Shown here: piece after piece, positions 31,701-38,121 of the stretch
Numbering within the stretch: position 1 is the first letter of the stretch
Layout of the letters: each line of letters begins with the position of its first letter
Assembly (NCBI GenBank): GCA_022709905.1
Contig: JAKLHY010000005.1
Location: 1 to 64,000 of the forward strand
Source of the DNA: Verrucomicrobiota bacterium
Lineage (GTDB): Bacteria; Verrucomicrobiota; Verrucomicrobiia; Limisphaerales; UBA1319
Reading direction: 5' to 3'
Length of the DNA stretch: 64,000 nucleotides
The notes under the pieces: generated by a model
Told to the model about the DNA's origin: nothing
Databases searched by the model: none
The model's input: only the letters and a program-made list of their open reading frames with translations
Position numbers and translations under genes: made by a program

Positions 31701-32047
31701 CCGATGCCGCGGCCGATCCGGCCCTCATACGCCAGGTCTGGATGAACCTGCTCGATAACGCCCTGAAGTATACCCAGCGCCGCGACCGCGCCGAAATCAC
31801 CGTGTCCGGATCCATCCAAAACCACGAGGCCGTTTACAGCGTCAAAGACAATGGCGCAGGATTCGACATGAAATACGCCGACAAACTCTTCGGGGTTTTT
31901 CAACGTCTCCATCAAATGGAGGAGTTCGAAGGCAACGGGGTGGGATTGGCCCTGGTCCGGCGACTGGTCCAGCGGCACGGCGGCCGCACTTGGGCCGAAG
32001 CCGAGCCGGATCGCGGCGCAACGTTTTACTTCACACTGCCCCTCTAA
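28781..32047 (+). CDS. CHASE-PAS membrane histidine kinase
   Basis: A kinase of about 1088 residues starting at 28781 (MPIAASAPVKHSKRF). A membrane helix (IAGLFTLVFAATMLVGW) is followed by an extracytoplasmic CHASE domain of about 200 residues (FVELHAKDDSIHQKFEIY; SDPYELRQGGKGV). A second membrane helix (SVFLIALLSGGLASVIA) leads to four PAS domains, the first beginning FRVLFEQAIEGI and the last YANAPIIVWDPQFN, then a short coiled coil. HisKA has the phospho-histidine in FTYSVSHDLRAPLRAV. HATPase has NLLDNALKYT, DNGAGFDM and GNGVGLALV. The frame is open 26 codons further upstream but would overlap the previous gene; 28781 is 13 bases after its stop. The C-terminus resembles kinases of the bacteriophytochrome group. 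Confidence 0.88.
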   Translation: MPIAASAPVKHSKRFWNIAGLFTLVFAATMLVGWQYSLSYQNQLLTQQRAKIQGRLNEIGASLTSAIHRRQSILTALAAFVELHAKDDSIHQKFEIYAAGLLADDTVVRAIQIMPINGSNLVYPASNNAAVLNRRLTDLLEDDRPSVRADVQQTIQSRRITVSDPYELRQGGKGVVARLAIFQADQLSGLATTILDLDALLDLPGIHPPAYGLQITLTDSVGQLFHGDPQTSTDHPVTYAVHLPSRHWTLAALPKSGWHADVQPTIASVRLSVFLIALLSGGLASVIARRESVLASTVQTRTRQLDAFQEDFRVLFEQAIEGIIIEDSQGRCLQANPACCSLLGFTPHEILQIRPRDLFVLDDPSTVTAPFENLDPGQTFVGECRVRHKGGAVIDVELSARKLPGGRAQLFLRDITERKQAEARELASKSEMARMLAEAEVSRQALLSLLEDQKKTEAALRENEALLRIAGRMARLGGWIVNLKTNQVIWSEEVAAIHEAPPDYSPGVEAGMSFYAPEFREKIARVFDACAHAGIPYDEEMEIITARGHRVWARTIGEAIRDNTGRITHVQGAFQDITERKRADQERQRLLDLEHTARTAADEATQRLTQILGRISDGFGSLDRNWHYVFVNDKLAQMVGRRREDLIGHNIWTVFPEAIGSPVHHAYHQAMADQRTTELEHYYAPFKRWFLHRFYPSPEGLTVFSRDITERKQAEAALRETNEYLDNLLNYANAPIIVWDPQFNITRFNHAFESLTGRSASEVMGRSLDLLFPPALVQSTMELIKKTLDGERWETVEIAIQHRDGTVRTVLWNSATVLAPDAITPVATIAQGQDITERIKAEKEVRRLNDELEQRVRDRTLQLEAANKELEAFTYSVSHDLRAPLRAVNGYARILSQDYASTLDVSGQQVLDIIRSEALRMGQLIDDLLQFSRLGRQTLRIRHTPMTALALEVFTELRGLTPDRTVDFQLASLPDAAADPALIRQVWMNLLDNALKYTQRRDRAEITVSGSIQNHEAVYSVKDNGAGFDMKYADKLFGVFQRLHQMEEFEGNGVGLALVRRLVQRHGGRTWAEAEPDRGATFYFTLPL

Positions 32048-32070
32048 AACTTCAAAATGGAGCCAACGCC

Positions 32071-32097
32071 ATGAAGAATAACTTCATTATCGCATGA
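32071..32097 (+). other. Eight-codon upstream minicistron before the receiver gene
   Basis: ATG at 32071 opens an 8-residue frame (MKNNFIIA) that ends at TGA 32095-32097, overlapping the ATG of the response regulator as ATGA. A GGAG at 32059-32062 is spaced 8 bases from this first ATG, so the ribosome site fits the minicistron better than the regulator. Translational coupling is inferred. Confidence 0.35.
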
Positions 32098-32579
32098 ATC
32101 CAACTCAGCCCCCGTATCCGACCGTTGTGGAGATCCTCCTGGTCGAGGATAATCCCCTGGACGCTGATTTGACGCTCCGCGCCTTAAAACGCTATCGCCT
32201 GGCCAACCATGTTGTCTGGGTGAAGAACGGCCTGGAAGCTCTCGATCTCATATTCGGGTTGACGGCGGTTTCAACCGATCCCATCCACCACGCTCCCAAA
32301 CTGGTGTTGCTCGATCTCAAGCTGCCAAAAATCGACGGGCATGAGGTCCTGCGGCGCCTCAAATCCGATCCCCGCACCAAGACCATTCCGGTTGTCGTGA
32401 TGACCTCGTCGCACGAAGAAGCCGATCTGCTTCGGGCCTGTCAATCCGGATCCAACAGCTACATTGTCAAACCGGTCGACTTCGACAATTTCATGGAAGC
32501 CGTTCGACAGCTGGGCCTGTATTGGCTGCTGTTGAACAAGTCCCCCACCCTCCCCCAACAGTCCCCAAACCATGACTGA
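32094..32579 (+). CDS. Single-domain response regulator (Rcp1-like)
   Basis: A 161-residue stand-alone receiver. Acidic pocket VEDNPLDADL, phospho-acceptor LVLLDLKLPKIDG, switch VVVMTSS and lysine YIVKPVDFDNF are all present. This type, with a conserved insert between beta-2 and alpha-3 (FGLTAVSTDP), is typically a phosphate shuttle partner of bacteriophytochrome-like kinases. No output domain is present. It lies 46 bases after the kinase gene and overlaps the following hybrid kinase by 8 bases. Confidence 0.93.
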   Translation: MNPTQPPYPTVVEILLVEDNPLDADLTLRALKRYRLANHVVWVKNGLEALDLIFGLTAVSTDPIHHAPKLVLLDLKLPKIDGHEVLRRLKSDPRTKTIPVVVMTSSHEEADLLRACQSGSNSYIVKPVDFDNFMEAVRQLGLYWLLLNKSPTLPQQSPNHD

Positions 32580-35049
32580 GCCGCGTCATTCCCCCGCCGA
32601 AACGGCCCCCACAATCAAGGCTGAGCCCCCCCTTCGAGTTCTGATCGTCGAGGATTCCGAAATCGATGCCGGGCTGGTGCTGCACGAACTCAAGCAACAC
32701 GGCTTTGGCGCGAATGCGCAACGGGTCGCCAGCAGCCAGGAACTCGAATCGGCCCTGGCCCGGCAATCGTGGGACCTGGTGATATCGGATTACGCCATGC
32801 ACCAGTTCAACGGTCTCGAAGCTCTCCGGATCGTCAAGGCCAGCGGATTCGACCTGCCCTTCATCCTGATCTCCGGCACGATTGGTGAAGAACTGGCGGT
32901 CGCCGCCATGAAAGCCGGCGCCAACGATTATCTGCTCAAAGACCAACTGGCCCGGCTCGGCGCCGCGGTCAAACGCGAGTTGCGCGACGCCAAGGAACGC
33001 CACGCCCGCCGCCGGGCTGAGGAAATGTCCCAGGCCGCGGAAGCCAGGAACCGCGAGCTCCTCCAAGCCGCCGAACGCTCCCGCCAAGTCCTGCTGAGCA
33101 TGGTCGAAGACCTGAAACGAGCCGAAGCTTCTCTGCGTGAAAGCGACACGAGATTCCAGGAGGTTACCTCGCAGATGGGCGAATGGGTTTGGGAAATGAC
33201 CGCCGATGGTCTCTATACCTACGCCAGCCCCGTCGTCGAGTCCATCCTCGGTTACCGTCCCGATGAATTGGTCGGGAAATGCCACTATTACGATTTATTC
33301 ATTCCCTCGGAAAGAACCGCGTTGCTGCAGGCGTCCCTCGATCATACCAGAGCCAGAAAGCCATTCAATCGCTTCAGAAATCATTGCCTTCACAAGGACG
33401 GCCACCGCGTCCTGCTGGAAACCAGCGGCATTCCGATTCTCGACGCGCAGGGAAATCTCCAGGGCTACCGCGGCGTCGATAGCGATATCTCGGAACGCGA
33501 TCGGGCTGAAAAGGAAATTCGCACGTTCCGCACCATCTCCGACAAGGCCAGCTACGGCTCCGCCATTGTCTTGATGGACGGCACCCTTTCCTACGTGAAC
33601 GAAGCCTTCGCCCGCATGCATGGATGGAAATCCCGGGAACTTCTGGGACAACCGTTCACGGTTTGTCATAACGACCAGCAAATCAACGCCATGCAGGAAC
33701 ACCTCAAGCGAATCCTCAGCGACGGAGGATTTGTCGCCCGGGAAATCTGGCACCAACGACGCGATGGCTCGGTGTTTCCCACCCTCATGAGCATCACCCT
33801 CATCCGGGATCCGGCCGGCCAGCCCGAGTTCATGTCCGCCACCGCCATTGACATCACCGAACAAAAGAAATTGGAAGCCCAGTTCCTGCGCGCCCAACGG
33901 CTGGAAGCCGTTGGCGCCCTCGCCAGCGGGATTGCCCATGACTTGAATAACATTCTGGCCCCCATTCTCATGACGGCCCCGCTCCTGAGCGACACCATCA
34001 CCGACGGAGAAAGCCGCAACCTTCTAAAAACAATCGATACCTGCGCCCGGCGTGGCGCCGATGTCATCAAGCAGCTGCTCACCTTTGCCCGAGGCACTCC
34101 CAATGCCCGTGTCCCCCTCCCCGTCCGGCATTTCCTCCGGGATATGGAAAAGATCATTCGCGAAACATTTCCCCGCAATATCACACCGGTGGTTGATGTT
34201 TCCGAAAACCTGTGGACGCTCTTGGGGGATCCCACCCAACTCCACCAGGTGCTCCTCAACCTCTGCGTGAACGCCCGGGATGCCATGCCCGAGGGAGGCA
34301 CCTTGACGCTGGAAGCTCACAACGTGCCCGTGGATGCCACCTTTGCCGCCATGACTCCCGGGGCCCAATCCGGCGCCTATGTCCGCATCCGCGTGGCGGA
34401 TACCGGCACCGGGATCGCCCCCGAGCATCTCGCCCAGATCTTCGACCCCTTCTTCACCACCAAAGAAGAGGGCAAGGGAACGGGGCTGGGTCTTGCAACC
34501 GTGCAGGGCATCGTCAAAGGACACGAGGGATTCCTGCGGGTAGACAGCGAACTCGGACGCGGCACAGTGTTTGAGCTGTTTTTCCCGGCCTCCCCTCAGC
34601 TGGATTCAGCCACCGCCGCCCCCCCCGAGGCGCCGCCGCCCCGCGGTCATGACGAACTCGTGCTGGTCGTGGATGACGAAACCGAACTCCGGGACAGTCT
34701 GGGCCGGGCTCTGGAGGCCCTGGGCTATCGCGTCTTGAAGGCCGCAAACGGCGCTGAAGGCCTGGCCACTTTCTCCGTCCACCAAACCGACATTCGGGCC
34801 GTTCTCACCGATATGATGATGCCTGTGATGAATGGACCGGCGTTAATTCTTGCCTTGCGCGCCATCCAACCCCGCCTGATCATCCTGGGCATGACCGGAT
34901 TGCCGGACCGAAAGGAAATTAAAGGCCTCGAACAACTGCAAGTGTCTGCCATGCTGGAAAAACCCTTTGCGTGCGATCAACTGGCACAAGCCCTCCACAC
35001 CGCCCTCTCCTCTTTGTCCACCCCTCATTCTCAGGAGAATGCCGAATGA
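32572..35049 (+). CDS. Hybrid histidine kinase REC-PAS-PAS-HisKA-HATPase-REC
   Basis: An 825-residue soluble kinase. The N-terminal receiver (about 20-140) has LIVEDSEIDAG and the acceptor in LVISDYAMHQFNG. A coiled coil leads to two PAS domains, then HisKA with GIAHDLNNILAP and HATPase with NLCVNARDAMPEGG, DTGTGI and GTGLGLATV. The C-terminal receiver (about 690-815) has LVVDDETELRDS, the acceptor in AVLTDMMMPVMNG and lysine LEKPF. The HDLNN-type H-box places it in the NtrB-like HisKA group. It overlaps the neighbouring receiver (8 bases) and NarL-type regulator (4 bases), so the three form a coupled phosphorelay. Confidence 0.92.
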   Translation: MTEPRHSPAETAPTIKAEPPLRVLIVEDSEIDAGLVLHELKQHGFGANAQRVASSQELESALARQSWDLVISDYAMHQFNGLEALRIVKASGFDLPFILISGTIGEELAVAAMKAGANDYLLKDQLARLGAAVKRELRDAKERHARRRAEEMSQAAEARNRELLQAAERSRQVLLSMVEDLKRAEASLRESDTRFQEVTSQMGEWVWEMTADGLYTYASPVVESILGYRPDELVGKCHYYDLFIPSERTALLQASLDHTRARKPFNRFRNHCLHKDGHRVLLETSGIPILDAQGNLQGYRGVDSDISERDRAEKEIRTFRTISDKASYGSAIVLMDGTLSYVNEAFARMHGWKSRELLGQPFTVCHNDQQINAMQEHLKRILSDGGFVAREIWHQRRDGSVFPTLMSITLIRDPAGQPEFMSATAIDITEQKKLEAQFLRAQRLEAVGALASGIAHDLNNILAPILMTAPLLSDTITDGESRNLLKTIDTCARRGADVIKQLLTFARGTPNARVPLPVRHFLRDMEKIIRETFPRNITPVVDVSENLWTLLGDPTQLHQVLLNLCVNARDAMPEGGTLTLEAHNVPVDATFAAMTPGAQSGAYVRIRVADTGTGIAPEHLAQIFDPFFTTKEEGKGTGLGLATVQGIVKGHEGFLRVDSELGRGTVFELFFPASPQLDSATAAPPEAPPPRGHDELVLVVDDETELRDSLGRALEALGYRVLKAANGAEGLATFSVHQTDIRAVLTDMMMPVMNGPALILALRAIQPRLIILGMTGLPDRKEIKGLEQLQVSAMLEKPFACDQLAQALHTALSSLSTPHSQENAE

Positions 35050-35708
35050 ATATCGCGGACAAATGCTGGCGCGTCCTGCTGGTCGATGACCACCCCCTCA
35101 TCCGGGATGGATTGCGAGCCGCCCTCCGGCGTGTCCTCCCCCAAGCGCGATTCGAAGAAGCCGGCTCAGCCACCGAAGCCGCCCAAAAGCTTGAGCCGCT
35201 CCGCCCGCACCTGATCCTTTTAGACGTGAACCTCCCAGGAATCAGCGGCCTCGATCTCGCCCGCCAAATCCACAAGACCCATCCGCACGTTCAGCTTCTC
35301 ATGGTGGCCGCCGACGCCGATCCTTGGACCCTTCACGAGGCCCTGGCAGCGGGGGTTTCCGGTTTTGTCTCGAAACGAAATACCGGCGCCTGCCTCGCCG
35401 ACGCTATCCACACCATCCTTCGAGGCGAACAATACCTCTGCCAGGACAGCCAGACCGCCCTCGATCGAGCCAAACACCACGAATTTCCCACACTGGAACC
35501 CCCGGGCCCCTCAGTCCTCACCGAACGCGAATGCGAAGTGCTACGGTACCTCGCCCATGGCGAGAACACCAAATCGATCGCCCACCTCCTCCAGGTCAGT
35601 CCCAAGACCATCGAGACCCACCGCCAGCATATCATGCAAAAACTCCGCACCAACAACGTCGCCGCCCTCGCCCGCTATGCCATTCGCCATGGCCTGACCA
35701 CGCCCTGA
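35046..35708 (+). CDS. NarL/LuxR-family DNA-binding response regulator
   Basis: A 220-residue transcription regulator. The receiver has LLVDDHPLIRDG and the acceptor in LILLDVNLPGISG, with lysine FVSKRN. The switch residue normally Thr/Ser is Ala (LLMVAADAD). The C-terminal GerE helix-turn-helix starts at LTERECEVLRYLAHG and includes SPKTIETHRQHIMQKL. The start at 35046 is chosen because its ATG overlaps the TGA of the hybrid kinase; the frame is open 25 codons upstream but inside that gene. It is the only clear DNA-binding output of the five-gene signalling locus. Targets are unknown. Confidence 0.92.
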   Translation: MNIADKCWRVLLVDDHPLIRDGLRAALRRVLPQARFEEAGSATEAAQKLEPLRPHLILLDVNLPGISGLDLARQIHKTHPHVQLLMVAADADPWTLHEALAAGVSGFVSKRNTGACLADAIHTILRGEQYLCQDSQTALDRAKHHEFPTLEPPGPSVLTERECEVLRYLAHGENTKSIAHLLQVSPKTIETHRQHIMQKLRTNNVAALARYAIRHGLTTP

Positions 35709-35982
35709 GCTGAGTTCCATCCCGCGAAGCTGGCGCCCGGCAGTGTGACCGAGCGATGCGGGTTGTCGCAGACGGCCATGTGATCCGCCAAGCTCGGCTT
35801 TTCATGTCAGCGGGATTCCCTGGCGCGATAGAACCGATGTGATTCCTGAGGAGGATGGGATTATCCGAACCAGCAAGATCGCCTCCCCTCGAGTTTTCCG
35901 TCTGCTCCCTATCTCGCAATCCGGTTGTGTGTTCCCCCCCTAGACCTGTAAAACCGCATGCAACAATCACTTTCTGAAATGA
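35709..35982. other. Intergenic stretch after the signalling operon
   Basis: No supported gene lies here. A 112-codon minus-strand frame (35632-35970) runs partly antisense to the regulator and has no family features. No clear terminator hairpin with a T-run was found. Confidence 0.4.
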
Positions 35983-36221
35983 TTACTGTCCGCACGCAAT
36001 CTGAACCACATCGCTGAGTCCCGCCGGAACGGAAATTTGACCGTCAAAGTTCGCCCCCCACCCGACCACACTTCCATCCTTCCGGAGGGCCAGACTGAAA
36101 TCGCCGCCCGCGGCTACTGCGGCAACCTGATTAAGACCCGTGGGAATATCCAGCACTCCATAGTTGGGAACACCCCAAGCGGCGACAGTCCCATCAACAA
36201 AAGGAGTCATTGAATTGGCCC
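35983..36221 (-). pseudogene. RCC1-like repeat fragment
   Basis: A minus-strand frame closed by TGA at 36222-36224 and by TAA at 35983 encodes about 80 residues that form one to two RCC1-type repeats: DGTVAAWGVPNYGVLDIP, then VAAVAAGGDFSLALRKDGSV and GWGANFDGQISVPAGLSDV. Complete RCC1-like proteins have many such repeats and a signal peptide, both missing here. The fragment directly abuts the end of the nucleoside-hydrolase-like gene, so it is probably the remnant of a larger exported repeat protein. Pseudogene status is inferred from its length. Confidence 0.6.
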
Positions 36222-36225
36222 CAAC

Positions 36226-38076
36226 TCATCCGCCGGCCGGGCCGATGTATTCCCGGGCAATGACGAGGTTATCGAAGTAAACGATGTTGGTGGGATTCTT
36301 GGTCCATCGGTCTGTGACGTAGGACTCGAGGGTCAGGGCGTTGGCTTTCAGCGCTTCGGTCTTGCGCCAGTTGATGCCGCGCCAATGGCCGAGCAGACGG
36401 CCGTCGATCCAGAAAGCCTGTTCGCCATCCGGTTGGCCGGGCGTGTTGTGTTTGAGCATGAACTCGGCGCAGATCCAGCGGTCTTTGGGGATGACCTCCT
36501 GGGCTTCGGGCAGGAACGAGTTCCCCCAATACTTGCCATCGGGAGACACCTGCATCTCATGCCAATAGCTGTAGAAATTCCATTTGCCCGGCGCGGGCCA
36601 GCGGGCCCAGTTGCCCCAAGGCTCGAGGGCCGTGGAAAATCGTTCGTCGCCCGTCGGACGCAAACCGGCGCCCCCAAAACCACTCCATTTGTCGCCGCCC
36701 CGCAGTCCTTTGTTGGCGCGCAAGGTGACAAAGTGATGCACATAATCACAGCCGGCGTCGAATCGGACATAGAACCGCACAAACACCGTCGGCGCCGCCT
36801 CGAACCACTGGGTCAGGCCATCCCCCTGGTTTTCGCCCAGCCTCGCTTCGACTTTCATGCATCGTTGTCCGCAGACCTCTCCCCGAGCTGGCGCAAGACT
36901 TAATGCCCTGCCTTTTCCCGAGCCTCTTTCGTCCCAGCGCGATCCCAATTCGCCCTTCTCAAAATCATCGGCAAAAATGACGGCCCGGTGAGTGTCGATG
37001 GTCGCATCGGCGCGGAATCCGGCCGCCAAACCCCGGCCCTGGGGCAATGCGCCTTCGGCGGCGTGATTCTGCTTGATGCCGCCCGCCGATGGCTTGGGCG
37101 GCGCCGGGCTTGTCAGCCGTTGAACCAGCCAGTCCTCGAACGCCGCCAGATCCTTCCACGAGGTGGCAACGTTCATCGAGCGTGCCGCGGGATCTTCCCG
37201 CGTAAACCCATCGTCGTCCACTCGCAGTCGCAGTGATTCCATTCCGCACAAATCCCGGCTCACGGCCAGATAAACCGCCACGCAATCGAAAAGGGTCGAA
37301 CTGGCGTTCGGAGGAGAAACGACCTTCTGGTCGCGGCCGGCATTCCACTCGTTCCAAACTTTGTAGTTGTCCACCAGAGCCCGGACCATCGGATCGGCGC
37401 AGTCGCGGATCCGCGCGTATTTGTCTTGGCGCAATTGCACCCGTCCGCAGGTGTCCAGGGGAGTGATCGTAATGTCCCAGGGCGCGCTCAGCGCGATCCG
37501 GCACGCGGCCGGGTTGGCGCGGACATTCCATTCGGCAGCCGGAGGCGAACCTTTCCCATAGCCCACGCGCACGCTCCCATGCATGCCCACAAACCGGGCC
37601 TTCTGAGCCAGACGCGGTTCGCGCCGCAATGCCTCGGCAATGTTCGGCACCGGGCCAATGCACAACAGCGTGACCGGTTCGGCCGAGGACATCACGATGT
37701 CAATCATCGCCTGAACGCCGTCGCGGTGAACCTTGCCCGGATAACGGTCGAGGTCATAACCCTCGATCCACTTCGCCTGCCTGAAATCCGACTGGAATGG
37801 CACGTCAACTCCCAAGCCCACCGGAATATCGGTGCGACCGGCGGCCTCCAAAAATTTGGCGAGCAGCTTGGCGCGCGACAACGGATTCCCATAGTCGCCC
37901 ACAACCAGTCGCACATCGAGTTCCGGGCAGCGCAGAGCCAGCGCCAATGCCCAGGTATCGTCAATGTCGTCCCCAATATCCGTGCTCAGGACCACAGGCG
38001 TCTTCGCCGCGAGCGCGGCATGTATCGCGACCCCAAGACAAACCAGGACCGCCAACCATCGTGCAAGTGTTTTCAT
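36226..38076 (-). CDS. Exported nucleoside-hydrolase-like protein with C-terminal lectin/lyase-like domain
   Basis: A 616-residue protein with signal peptide (WLAVLVCLGVAIHAALA). The N-terminal domain (about 27-330) carries the calcium-site signature of inosine-uridine nucleoside hydrolases, STDIGDDIDDTWALALAL, followed by VVGDYGN and LLCIGPVPNIAEAL. A second domain (about 365-616) starts AVIFADDFEKGELGSRWDERG and contains FVRFYVRFDAGCDYVHHF, DRWICAEFMLKHN and NIVYFDNLVIA, a concanavalin-like fold resembling polysaccharide lyase 14-type sequence. Ribose release from nucleosides is possible, but many exported Verrucomicrobial relatives probably act on other N- or O-glycosides. The two-domain fusion is unusual. 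Confidence 0.8.
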   Translation of the reverse strand: MKTLARWLAVLVCLGVAIHAALAAKTPVVLSTDIGDDIDDTWALALALRCPELDVRLVVGDYGNPLSRAKLLAKFLEAAGRTDIPVGLGVDVPFQSDFRQAKWIEGYDLDRYPGKVHRDGVQAMIDIVMSSAEPVTLLCIGPVPNIAEALRREPRLAQKARFVGMHGSVRVGYGKGSPPAAEWNVRANPAACRIALSAPWDITITPLDTCGRVQLRQDKYARIRDCADPMVRALVDNYKVWNEWNAGRDQKVVSPPNASSTLFDCVAVYLAVSRDLCGMESLRLRVDDDGFTREDPAARSMNVATSWKDLAAFEDWLVQRLTSPAPPKPSAGGIKQNHAAEGALPQGRGLAAGFRADATIDTHRAVIFADDFEKGELGSRWDERGSGKGRALSLAPARGEVCGQRCMKVEARLGENQGDGLTQWFEAAPTVFVRFYVRFDAGCDYVHHFVTLRANKGLRGGDKWSGFGGAGLRPTGDERFSTALEPWGNWARWPAPGKWNFYSYWHEMQVSPDGKYWGNSFLPEAQEVIPKDRWICAEFMLKHNTPGQPDGEQAFWIDGRLLGHWRGINWRKTEALKANALTLESYVTDRWTKNPTNIVYFDNLVIAREYIGPAGG

Positions 38077-38121
38077 ATCCAGGCATTCAAGTCTGAGACT
38101 CGTCTTCGCCGAGCCAAGCGG

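Noticed and set aside
35632..35970. 112-codon minus-strand frame after the NarL-type regulator
   Set aside because: Part is antisense to the regulator; no ribosome site or recognisable domain.
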